In this document: piece after piece, positions 10,749 to 20,994 of the stretch | How positions within the stretch are numbered: position 1 is the stretch's first letter | How the letters are laid out: each line of letters opens with the position of its first letter | Assembly: GCA_034440575.1 (NCBI GenBank) | Contig: JAOTOL010001655.1 | Coordinates: 2,806,001-2,870,000, forward strand | Length of the DNA: 64,000 nt | Direction of reading: 5' to 3' | Source: Imbricaverruca yamaguchii | Lineage: Eukaryota; Arthropoda; Thecostraca; Neoverrucidae | Made by a program: the position numbers and the translations under genes | The notes under the pieces: generated by a model | The model's input: the letters and a program-made list of their open reading frames with translations, nothing else | What the model was told of the DNA's origin: nothing | Database searches by the model: none

Positions 10749-13182
10749 GTGAAGGTGCATCCACCGCCTGACAGGAAGCGAATGCCGGACTGCGCTCTCA
10801 TTGGCAACGATACCTGTGTATACGATAAATATCGTTCAAAACTAAAAGTGTATATCCAAAGCCTCCCATTGGCAAAGGTGACCTACTGCTGGCATGCCTG
10901 ACCGTGAACTAATGTCAGAAATTACTGTGTCAGTTATTTTCGCTGGATCAGAATGCATCAATACCATGGCTGGAGATTCTAGGCGGGTCGGGGCTCTGGG
11001 CCCTTTCCTGAACTCTGCTTATGTTGATTTGTCATTTTCCCTATTCGAACTGACATATGTCATGACTTTAATGACGTGGACCCCCTGGCTTGATGAGAGA
11101 GCTCCAGCCTTGATCAGTTCCCCAAGCCAACTTGTTTTGAGCTGTGGATGTTTGCGATCTACAGCACACACTCATCCCACCCCACCCCACATCCTATCCT
11201 TGTTGGCTTTCTCTTTACACTATTTTATCGATCTCCATCATCCCATAGACTCGGAAAGGTCATAGCTGGCCGAAGGGATTTCAATCCAGACACCAGACGC
11301 CAAACCGCGGCTGCCTGCAACCACATGACGTTTTGGAGAGCACTGTGGAAGTGCACCTAGCTTTCACTTATTGCCTATGCATCGGCCTGCAAAGCATTCC
11401 GAGAAGCCAACTGCTCACGGAGTCGTGTTAGCATCTTGGCATCTGACGTCGGACCATATACACAACGTCGTGCCGCAATCGTTCGTCTTGCTTATGCAGT
11501 GTATCGCGCGACTGAATTCGGTGCGCCCGGCAACCACTCGCCTTTGGAAGCTGTGATCCGCCTGGTGGCGGAGCTGTGGGATATTCGCAGTCCACCGTAC
11601 TAAACGACCATCTCATCTCCATACAATCGAGTGGATGTCCACGTGACGTAATTATTCGGTTGTCCTGGTGACTTGGTTCGTTGCAGAGCACGGCCATAAA
11701 TGGATAGTCTGCATTTTTCTCAAAATGATAGAAACGTAAAAAGGAATCGAAGAGGCGGGTACTGAGCACTGCATTAACTCCACGCCTCCGATATCTTGGC
11801 ACTAATTTACTGGTAGGCAACTGAAAGCCAAGCAACTTTGCAATACAGTAATGCAAGTATCATGCAGAGCACCTATCTAAGGTGGATAATACTGTGATAT
11901 TGCAGGTATTGCAGATGCAACACCAATTTTTGTGCCGGCAATGCCGATGTTCTCTTCGATGCATGCTATGCTTCATATTTGTCAGCACCGAAATTCCTTG
12001 TCTGCATGTAGAGGGAGATGGGGAGTAGCTTGCAAAACTAACCTCATTGATAATGTTCTACCCATGCACCAATCTATTTTTACCCCTGAATGCTCAAGCT
12101 TCAGCCCATTTCCGCTCCCTGCAGCCAATAGCAGCTTTGCCTTCTTCACATCAAAACAGGACAGTGCGGCCAAGACGTTTTTGCCGTCACGTGTTAGATG
12201 TGATGACAAGAAACTCTTCAAATACGGGTTCAAACACCTCAAGTACGGGTTCCGGCCCCGCTCTGAGCCTGTGCTTCGTCGCCATTCCATAATTAACAGT
12301 CTGAGGGCTAGTTTGAATTTGAAACTGGTGTAATTTGACGCAAAATTTATCCCAAAGTTTGCGTTCCAAATAGTCTCGACACCACAAAACCCACATCAGC
12401 GAACACCGACCATCTCACAACGTTACCTGTAATACAGCGGAGATATAATGTTCGGAGCGCATCTCCGCCCCCGTTTCTCAACAAATTGTGTGATGGTGTA
12501 CACCGAACTTGAATTACGTTCCTACACCCATAAATAAGCGTCTAGATGGAAGGGCACCTCACGGAAAGAAATCCCAGAGGAGTGGGCACCCGTCCGCCCC
12601 CCCCCCGAAAATAATCCTGACTGCGCCACTGAATATACACGCAAACACTCTATACCCGAATCTGAACATTGAGTTGACCACCATCATGCTACAGTTGTTC
12701 GATTCCAACACCGACGGTTCATCCTCTATTGTCTTGTCTCGGCGAAGTGCAAGAGCGCGTAGCATTTCATCCGGTCATGAGATCACTGTAGGACGATGCA
12801 CGGCACTGATATCGCAGCTTTGCGTCATGCATCATGCATGTCCATCGCACTATTTTATTTCACTTGTCATATCATGTCCATCGCCATATGTGACCTCACT
12901 TGTCATTGCATGTCCATCGCACTATGTGACCTCACCCGCGAGCTCTCTGATCAGCCAGTTCAGTTTACCCTCCAACATCAACGATGTCCATGATTGTATT
13001 CAGGTCGACGTGTCTTCGAATCATGCTTGGTGAAGCGCAACATCGAAATGTCACGCGGCCGTGTCAGGCGTAACAGCGAGATGTCACGTGGCAGTGTTAA
13101 GCGAACAGCGAAATTCCATGTGGCTCGTCATGATCACGCAACGTGTTATGTAATGGTGACTCGAGGTGTCATGCTGCCCCAG
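10749..13182. other. Intron before the SEA domain
   Basis: No exon was found. The sequence includes a transposon-like end near 12595-12631 (poly-C then CTGCGCCACTG) and short repeats of CACTTGTCATATCATGTCCATCGC-like words at 12830-12940. The remainder has no recognisable feature. Confidence 0.45.
12595..12631. mobile_element. End of a CAGTGGCGCAG-type non-autonomous element
   Basis: On the minus strand the sequence begins CAGTGGCGCAGTCAGGATTA and runs into a poly-G tract. The element at 55951-56140 has a closely similar end (CAGTGGCGCAGCCAGTATTT then poly-G). The other end of this copy could not be placed. Confidence 0.4.
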
Positions 13183-13292
13183 TTCCTGGTGTATTTTCTG
13201 GATCGCTACGACTTCAGGAGGACTACGTTGACGAGCTCGACGACAGCGAATCCCCAGAGTACCGCCAGCTGGCCGACAGAGTCGAGCAGAAG
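13183..13292 (+). CDS. Membrane SEA/EGF protein, SEA exon 1
   Basis: The exon enters in phase 1 after CTGCCCCAG and leaves in phase 0 at AAG|GTAAGA. It encodes PGVFSGSLRLQEDYVDELDD and SESPEYRQLADRVEQK. This matches the start of SEA domains: a beta strand with F-G-x-h-x-h, then a helix with the S-x-E-Y/F-x-x-L-A pattern. SEA domains occur in the extracellular part of membrane mucins and type II proteases. Confidence 0.75.
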
Positions 13293-13439
13293 GTAAGACT
13301 GGGCCGAGCAGGGCGTGAGACAGGGTCAAGCAGTGACTAGACAGGCTGTATTGCATCTGCCTGACTGCACATATCACTGGGTTTCCATGTCCGTAGATGC
13401 TATGCAACAAACTAAGCTAAGTTAAGCTAACAGGATAAC

Positions 13440-13885
13440 CCTGTAAGACAGAGCCGGGCAGGAGAAAAAAAACAGGGCCGAGCAGGATTAAAACAGGGTG
13501 AAAACAGGAGGCATGACGTAAGACCTCCTGCTCTAAGACCCTGTTTTACCTTCTGTTTTAGCAGAAGGTAAAACAGGGTCGATCAGGAGGTGGGCCAGGG
13601 CCGAGCAGGACGTAGGACAGAGCCGAGTATGGTGTAGCTCAGGACCGAGGAGGGGGTGGGGCAGGGCCGAGCAGTACATAGGACAGAGTTAAGTAGGAGG
13701 CAGCACAGTGCCGAGCGGGAGGTAAGACATTGTCGAATAGGAGGTCACGCATGGCCGAACAGGAGATGAGACAGGGTCGAGCAGGGGGTGAGACAAAGTC
13801 GAGCAGGAGGTGGGACAGAGTATAGTGGTGAGTGGATAGGGTCTCGCGATGCCTAGCAATAGGTGGGACAGTGGCGGACATTGAG
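13440..13885. repeat. Degenerate minisatellite, ~25-30 bp unit, with inverted junction
   Basis: Degenerate units carry GCAGGGCCGAGCAGGAGGTG-like words. Within it a perfect 19-bp inverted repeat (13538-13556 and 13563-13581, loop of 6) joins oppositely oriented repeat material, with ACCTCCTG/CAGGAGGT extending the pairing. The array lies in the intron between SEA exons 1 and 2. Confidence 0.75.
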
Positions 13886-14028
13886 TGAGAGGATCGAGCC
13901 GGTGCCTGGCAGAGAGTATACGAAGCTGATAGGAAAATGAGAGGGATGGTACCGTTGACACATCTTTTATTGTCTATGGATGGAGCCCCCATACCCGCGC
14001 CGGTGACAAATATTTATACTCTCCCTAG

Positions 14029-14108
14029 ATGGCGCTGGCATACTCGGAAGAGAACTGGCCCGAAGGCAGCGACTTGGGACCTGTTCGTGCCAAGGTCAAC
14101 GGCTTCTC
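14029..14108 (+). CDS. Membrane SEA/EGF protein, SEA exon 2
   Basis: The 80-bp exon enters in phase 0 after CTCCCTAG and leaves in phase 2 before GTAAGT. It encodes MALAYSEENWPEG and SDLGPVRAKVNGFS, the middle of the SEA fold (helix 1 to the strand that ends at the usual autoproteolysis site). Its last residues abut the VVVSYDL strand of the next exon. Confidence 0.75.
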
Positions 14109-14476
14109 GTAAGTGCTGCCACACTGGTGTCAATGGGTGCATTACTGCATGGATGTCTACGCAGCTATGATTGATCGCCTTCTCTCCCATCCCCCGATTT
14201 GTTGTCTCTGTTTGTTCGGTATTGATTATAAGGGGAAGTGCGGTTTGCTGGGTACGGGACTATGGGCTGGGCAGATCGCTATTGCTGTCTACTGAGTGCC
14301 GAACGACTACTATTTCCTGAATGCTATTTGATGTTGTGCACTAGCAACTCGGCTCAGCTAGCTGGTTTATAGTGTCGCTGGTTTATAGTGTCGCAAATTT
14401 CATGGGTCATGAAGGGCAACCCAAACGGTTGGGATTGACAGCAAATTGTGTAACACGCACATTGCAGCCATTTAAC

Positions 14477-14614
14477 CTTGACCAGACTTCCTACCGATAC
14501 GCCGAATACCCGAGCTCGCACCATCGTGCCTGCAAAGACTATGCACTTGACCAGACTTCCTACCGATATGCCGAATACCCGAGCTCGCACCATCGTGCCT
14601 GCAAAGACTATGCA
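14477..14614. repeat. Direct duplication, 69-bp unit, two copies
   Basis: Two nearly identical 69-bp units lie head to tail. They contain CCGAATACCCGAGCTCGCAC and CATCGTGCCTGCAAAGACTA and differ at about one base. The duplication is intronic and looks recent. Confidence 0.9.
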
Positions 14615-14689
14615 GCCAGTATGCATATGACATGCTCTGTCTGGACTCCTATGTGGTAATGAATGGTGTGGTGCGAATCATGAAGCTTG

Positions 14690-15934
14690 TCCTGCCGACA
14701 GTCGACAGTGGGATCGTCAGTTATATCTTGTTGACGGTCCGGACAAGGTAGTGGTAGGATATATACTGTTGACAGTTCGAGCAGTGTGATGGCTAGCTAT
14801 GTCCTGTTGACAATTCGGGCAGTGGGATGGTTAGCTATGTCCTGTTGACAGTTCGAGCAGTGGGATGTTTAGCTATGTCCTGTTGACAGTCCGGGCAGTG
14901 GGATGGTCAGCTATGTCCTGTTGACAGTCCGGGCAGTGTGGTGGTAAGTTTTGTCTTGTTCACAGTCCGGGCAGTGTGGTGGTAAGTTTTGTCTTGTTCA
15001 CAGTCCGGGCAGTGTGGTGGTAAGTTTTGTCTTGTTCACAGTCCGGGCAGTGTGGTGGTAAGTGTTGTCTTGTTCACAGTCCGAGCGGTGTGGTGGTAAG
15101 TTTTGTCTTGTTCACAGTCCGGGCGGTGTGGTGGTAAGTTTTGTCTTGTTCACAGTTCGGGCAGTGTGGTGGTAAGCTTTGTCTTGTTCACAGTCCGGGC
15201 GGTGTGGTGGTAAGTTTTGTCTTGTCCACAGTCCGGGCAGTGCGATGATAAGTTTTGTCTTGTTCACAGTCCGGGCAGTGTGGTGGTAAGTTTTGTCTTG
15301 TTCACAGTCCGGGCAGTGTGATGATAAGTTTTGTCTTGTTCACAGTCCGGGCAGTGTGGTGGTTTTGTCTTGTTCACAGTCCGGGCAGTGTGATGATAAG
15401 TTTTGTATTGTTCACAGTCCGGGCAGTGTGGTGGTTTTGTCTTGTTCACAGTCCGGGCAGTGTGGTGGTTTTGTCTTGTTCGCAGTCCGGGCAGTGTGGT
15501 GGTAAGTTTTGTCTTGTTCACAGTCCGGGCAGTGTGGCGGTAAGTTTTGTCTTGTTCACAGTCCGGGCAGTGTGATGATAAGTTTTGTCTTGTTTACAGT
15601 CCGGGCAGTGTGGTGGTTTTGTCTTGTTCACAGTCCGGGCAGTGTGGTGGTAAGTTTTGTCTTGTTCACAGTCCGGGCAGTGTGATGATAAGTTTTGTCT
15701 TGTTTACAGTCCGGGCAGTGTGGTGGTTTTGTCTTGTTCACAGTCCGGGCAGTGTGATGATAAGTTTTGTCTTGTTCACAGTCCGGGCAGTGTGGTGGTT
15801 TTGTCTTGTTCACAGTCCGGGCAGTGTGGTGGTTTTGTCTTGTTCGCAGTCCGGGCAGTGTGGCGGTAAGTTTTGTCTTGTTCACAGTCCGGACGGTGTG
15901 GCGATAAGTTTTGTCTTGTTCACAGTCCGGGCAG
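14690..15934 (+). repeat. 38-bp minisatellite derived from a splice acceptor
   Basis: About 34 units of 34-41 bp run directly into the third SEA exon. The common unit contains TTGTTCACAGTCCGGGCAG, then TGTGGTG, then GTAAGTTTTG. The same words with small changes form the acceptor and first bases of the real exon (CACAGTCCGGGCAG|TGTCGTGGTCAGC). The earliest units at about 14700-14940 are more exon-like, with GGTCAGCTATGTCCTGTTGA close to the exonic GGTCAGCTATGACCTGGTGG. Some units have lost the AAGT of the donor-like word. Confidence 0.95.
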
Positions 15935-16095
15935 TGTCGTGGTCAGCTATGACCTGGTGGCTGACCAGGCTGCACCAGAGCTACCTCCAGCCCAGGTCAG
16001 CGGGCGCCTGCAGAGGCGTCTTGTCGAATACTTCACTCCTGCTCACGGCACCGCTGCTTCATCTGACCTCGTAGTCTCCGACATTTCTGTCAAAC
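15935..16095 (+). CDS. Membrane SEA/EGF protein, SEA exon 3
   Basis: The 161-bp exon enters in phase 2 after GTCCGGGCAG and leaves in phase 1 before GTAAGC. Together with the preceding TC it begins S-VVVSYDLVADQ, the strand that follows the SEA cleavage position. It continues AAPELPPAQVSGRLQRRLV, EYFTPAHGTAASSDLVVSDI and SVK. The usual G-S-V-V-V cleavage motif reads F-S-V-V-V, so autocleavage may be lost. Phase, length and pattern all fit the C-terminal half of a SEA domain. Confidence 0.82.
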
Positions 16096-17199
16096 GTAAG
16101 CTAACCGCGGTCACCCGCCTTCTGACGCGACTCTTGAGTAGCTGTATTACAGCAGTCAGACGTTTCCGTGAGTGAACACTACTATAGTTGCCGGACGTGA
16201 CCAAACCGTGGCATAGCTATCAAGCTGAATACTCCCATGTTCCCATGCATGTCTATTGTTTCTGCCAGGCGGGTATGCTATACGTTACGTCCGTCAGAAG
16301 TAGCTACCGTCCCGCGCCTGCGGGTTTGAGTGTGACCATTCAGGAATAGATAAGATGTGGCTACTTTGCTACATCTCTGAGTTTGAGTGTGACTCTTAAG
16401 GGAGCTATAAGAGGTGGCACTTTACTGGATCTCGGAGTTTGAGTGTGACGCTCCAGATATAGACCGGAGGTAATTTTTCTTCTATACCTCGGAGTGTGGG
16501 TGTGGTGCTTTGCGGAAAAACGAGATGCCAGTTGGGCAGGTTTGCCAGTGAATGAAATAGAGGTGAAAAGTTCAATGGCGATTGAGAGAATACTAACGTC
16601 AAACAATTGTAACCACAAGGAATGCAAAGTCACTGAAGTGTTACAAAAAACATTAACGGTCATTAGTGTTCAAAACCAAAACTACGAACACCAATTAGTG
16701 GCAAGTGTTGCAAAAAAAACCAACACTACTAACGCCTAGAAAGCTTGATACGAGAAGCCCAACAGGCCACAGAAGAACCTAGATCTTCGACGTCTAGTCA
16801 CTACGCCTTCATCATGCAGTACTCCAGTGATGTATGACCTCTTCCACATATCATCGCGCGATCCTGTCGGAAATATCATGGTCTATCATGGATGCCTGAT
16901 GATACCGGCATCACGCCTAGTATTAGTGTGTCAGCAACTTGAAGTAACACCGTTCAATTCGGTGTGAGCTTATATCTATCACCGTGTCGAAGTGAACATT
17001 CCTATTGCCAGACAGTGTTACGACAAGGATAAATGCCCAATGTCGCACGCAAACCGACGCATGGCCAGCACCACGACACCCATGTAAGTCATGCACGTAG
17101 TGTCAGTGTCCGTGTCAGTGTCAGTGTCGGTGGCAGCTATAGCAGCAGTGTTTGTTCCGGCTGTGATTGGCGCACCTGACGCGGGCGGCATTTTCGCAG
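16096..17199. other. Intron between SEA and EGF exons
   Basis: It holds a degenerate ~57-bp repeat at 16323-16500, marked by GAGTTTGAGTGTGAC about every 55-59 bp. A GTGTCAGTGTC-type simple repeat lies near 17099-17130. No extra exon was recognised. Confidence 0.6.
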
Positions 17200-17337
17200 C
17201 CCTGGATGACCTGTGCTCCAGCGGCCAGTCCGGCTGCTCTCACCGGTGCATGTTCTCCATGGCCACGGTGACCTTCACCTGCCTGTGTCCCGACGGCATG
17301 GAGCTGTCGTCTGACCTCAAGAGCTGCCAGTTCCCCG
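17200..17337 (+). CDS. Membrane SEA/EGF protein, EGF-like domain exon
   Basis: A 138-bp phase 1-1 exon follows TTTTCGCAG and ends before GGTACGTGG at CCCCG|GTACGT. It encodes LDDLCSSGQSGCSHRC then MFSMATVTFTCLCPDG and MELSSDLKSCQFP. Six cysteines are spaced C-x6-C-x3-C-x10-C-x1-C-x12-C, the pattern of LDL-receptor-type EGF modules. Symmetric 1-1 phase is typical of EGF exons. No calcium-binding D-x-D/N-E signature precedes the first cysteine. Confidence 0.85.
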
Positions 17338-18613
17338 GTACGTGGCTCGTGGGATTCGGACGCACTTCGACGCGCTGCCTTCGGGTGATTCCAATTTTGG
17401 CGTCTTTTGAATGGAACATTTTTGATTGACATACTACTACAGTTGGACACCGCCAAGCTTTGGCTTAATGCTCACGCGGTCAAGGCTCTTAGGTGAATAC
17501 GGAGTCAAGGGTAAATCCGATCTGGAAATCCGGGGTCAAGAGTTAATTCGAACCGGAAATACGGCATGAATGGTAAAGCCGTGCCCTGAACACAGGATGA
17601 AGGGTAAATCCAAACCGGAATCACGCCAGTTGTGTAATCTGAAGTGGAAGCCACCACGGCTTAGTGGCTGGGGACGCGTTGCTCGTGAGCCCAGTGACCT
17701 ATTCGATAGCCAGGTGTGTTGGTAATAACGGACTGAAAATGTGGGTCGATGTGTGACGCCGATACGAAGTGACGCTTTCCGTACCAGCTGGTCGAACACC
17801 AGCTGGAAGGGTCGCTGGAGCAATGCTGTGTAACTCTGGCTCAGGCTAGACAACACGCTAGTGTTGTCCTTGAAATCTGGAAGTACGTAGAACTGAAGGT
17901 TTCAGTTCCAGTGGATAGATATCAACGGGTAGTGCAATAGTCAAGTAGATAAAGCGTCCGGGAAGCAAAGCTATTTGTCGGATAACTTTGCACTGCCATG
18001 CGGCTGAGGCGAAATAGCAGCACAGTTTTATGATTGGACTTCAAAATAAATACGGCTGGGTCGGTCGTTTTCTCCCTCCCTAGGGGAGCGAACAGGTCCA
18101 AGTAGTAGCTGGGTGCCCGGATTGACCCAAACATTTTGCCAGATTCTGAAAAGTTCATTGGACATGTAATGATACAAGAATACAAATGAGTGTAAACCGG
18201 CATCATCCGAATAAATGTCCATGGTAGGTTTGAGGAAAATCACATATAACTAATCTTTAGTTTTGACGCACCTTTTGTAGTTAAGCTCCACTCAGCCCTG
18301 CGGAGGACAGGACCCTGTTCGACTAACCGCCTCCGGATCCAATCATATGCGAGTGGGAGCAAAAGTTTAGAAGAAACACGGAAGCAACTTTGTAAGAAAT
18401 GTGCGAGAATAAACGTATGACTGTATCACTATGGAGGAGAGCAAGCTTCTTTGGCTCGCAAGTGTCGATAGATTGTATATTTTTACGCAACCATCACAAG
18501 TCACGAGGGGGATTCTGAGTAAGCCATGAATAGGTTTGGCTACGAGTGAATTACGGCAATTGTGACTGAGTTATATTTGCCCGCACATTCTTCGTCATGC
18601 TTGTGATTCCCAG
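17338..18613. other. Intron between EGF and C-terminal exons
   Basis: A degenerate ~30-bp repeat (GGTCAAGGGTAAATCCGA-like words) covers about 17480-17640. The rest is unannotated sequence. Confidence 0.5.
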
Positions 18614-20994
18614 AATGCCGCGTGCTGACCGAGGATTTGCTTTCAGCGCCGTCTGAACATGAGATGCCGCCCGAAGTGCATCGCATCGAGGAGCCGGAAT
18701 CTGAGGCTGAGCAGGCTCCAGTGCTCGAGCCTGTCCTGCACCCCGACTCCACATACGACACTGATCAAGAGTGGATCGACCCCTCGATCACGACCACCGT
18801 GGAGCCCGAACCCGCACCAGAGGTCGAGCCCGAGGCTACCCCAGAGCCCGAGCACGAGTCTACCCCAGAGCCCGAGCCTGAAACTACCCCAGAGCCAGAG
18901 CCTGAGGCTACCCCAGAGCCCGAGCCCGAGGCGACTTCAGAGCCTGAGCCAGAGACCACTCCAGAGCCCGAGGCCGAGGCCACTCCGGAGCCCGAGGCCG
19001 AGGCCACTCCAGACCACGAGCACAACACCACTCCAGAGCCCGAGCCTGAGACCGCTCCAGACATGGCGACTACTGTCGAGCCGGAGCCCGAACCCACCGA
19101 CGAGCCTCACGGAACCGTCCACGGGGAAACGACCACAGAGATGCCCGCTGTTTCCGACGAAGGCCGCGCCTTCTCCGCTGGCGGTCTGGCAACAGAGCAG
19201 CCTCAAACCATGACGAAGCTGCAGCCCGAGACCACGGCCGAGCCAGAGCCAGAGCCTGCTGCGACGGCAGAGCCAGAGCCTGCTGCCACGATGGAGCACG
19301 AACCTGCGACTACGGCAGAGCCCGAGCCTTCTGCTACGGCAGAGTCCGAGCCTGCTGCCACGATGGAACACGAACCTGCAACTACCGCAGAGCCCGAGCC
19401 TGCTGCTACGGCAGAGCCCGAGCCTGCTGCTACGATGGAGCACGAACCTGCGACTACGGCAGAGCCTGAGCCTGCTGCTACGGCAGAGCCCGAGCCTGCT
19501 GCTACGGCAGAGCCAGAGCCTGCTGCCACGATGGAGCACGAACCCGCGACTACCGCAGAGCCCGAGCCTGCTGTCACGATAGACCACGAGCCTGCGACTA
19601 CAGCAGAGCCCGAGCCTGCTAGCACGATGGAGCACGAACTTGCGACCACGGCAGAGCCCGAGCCTTCTGCTACTGCAGAGCCAGAGGCTGGTGCTACGGC
19701 AGAGCCCGAGCCTTCTGCTACGGCAGAACCTGAGCCCGCTGTGACAGCAGAGCCTGAGCCCGCTGTGACAGCAGAACCTGAGCCTGCTGCGACGGCAGAA
19801 CCTGAGTCCCAGACCACTACCGAGTCCGCTATGCCCGAGCTCTCGCTGGAGGAGAAACTGAAAATGATGACCGAAATGGGGATCAAGCCAGAGTGGGAGA
19901 GTCCCGCATTCGAGGGGACCTCTACCACGCCGGAACCAGAGTCGGAGCCCGAAACTACGACAGAGCCATCTACTGTGCCGACAGAGAACCTCATAGGCAA
20001 AAGGCTGGAGGCTGCCAAGGCAGAGGCCGAGAGTGACGAGGACCTGAACGAGGTGTCCGGCGAGCCGGTAAATCCGCCGAGTCTGGCCGACGACATGCTG
20101 CACCACGGTGTCAAAGACCAGGACGCCGAGCGCGTTCACGAGCTGGAGCGCAAGAGCAAGATGCTTCAAGACGAGCTACCGCCAAGTGGAAAACCTCTGA
20201 CGGAGATGGAGCCACTCATCGAGACTACGCCGGAACCTGAGCCACAGGCCAAAGCCACTGCTGGGTCAGAACTACAGGCGGAAGCCACCCATGAGCCAGA
20301 ATCACATGACTTAGCCACTCTTAAAGCTGAAACTGCAACTGAGATCGAACCTCAGCAGGAGACTACCCTTGAACCTAAGCCACAGGCTGAGACTACCCCT
20401 GAACCGGAACCACAGGCTGAGACTACGCCTGAGCCAGTAGCACAGGCTGAAACGACTCTTAAGCCAGATCCCCAGGCCGAGACCACACCTGAGTCCGAGC
20501 TTCAGACAGGAACAACCCCCAAGCCCGAGCCTCAAACTAAAACAACTGCCGATCCACAGACCCAGACCGAGCCAACCTCCGAGCCCGCACCCCAAACAGA
20601 CACCACATCAGAGTTTGAGCCCAATGTTGAAGTGGCCCTTCAGGCTAAGACAACCTCGGAACCGAAACCACAAGTTGAGACAACTGAGCCAGGCCCGCAG
20701 GCTGAAACGACTCCTGAGCCACAGCCGGAAGCTGAGACAACCACTGGACCAGAACTGCCGGCGGTGACTACCGGAATGCTCGGACAGCAGGTGGATGCCG
20801 CCGCTGCGCCACAGCCTCAGCCGGCACAGAGCAGCAGCGCAGAGTCAGCCGGTGGAGCCTCGTCCGAGTCAGAGCCACTGCCGCCATCCCAACCGGAATC
20901 CCCCGCCATGGAGGTGCCCTCAACACCGTCGGTGTCGCAGGAGGTAGCGCCCAGTGGAGAAGACGCCGATCTCCGACGGAGACGGCGGCGGTAG
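18614..20994 (+). CDS. Membrane SEA/EGF protein, C-terminal Glu/Pro/Thr repeat exon
   Basis: This is the terminal coding exon, open for about 790 codons to TAG at 20992. Two phase-1 acceptors are possible: GATTCCCAG before 18614, or the stronger TTGCTTTCAG before 18647. The predicted ectodomain has three parts. First come repeats of TPEPEPEA and [16 protein letters not shown] types (about 18840-19810). Next is a non-repetitive segment with [20 protein letters not shown] and a short charged helix [18 protein letters not shown]. Then a second series, [10 protein letters not shown], runs from about 20220 to 20760. It ends [11 protein letters not shown]. No second membrane helix or lipid signal is present. 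The composition implies an extended, highly acidic and probably O-glycosylated stalk. No polyadenylation signal is close; an AATAAA occurs at 22017. Confidence 0.85.

Noticed and set aside
14690..15934. CRISPR-like regular repeat array
   Set aside because: Units are contiguous with no unique spacers, and the genome is eukaryotic. The same applies to all other arrays in the window.
18937..20169. Minus-strand frames of 300-410 codons antisense to the C-terminal exon
   Set aside because: They mirror the GC-rich EPT repeats. The plus strand has matching splice phase, the longer frame and the stop, whereas the minus frames have no domains.
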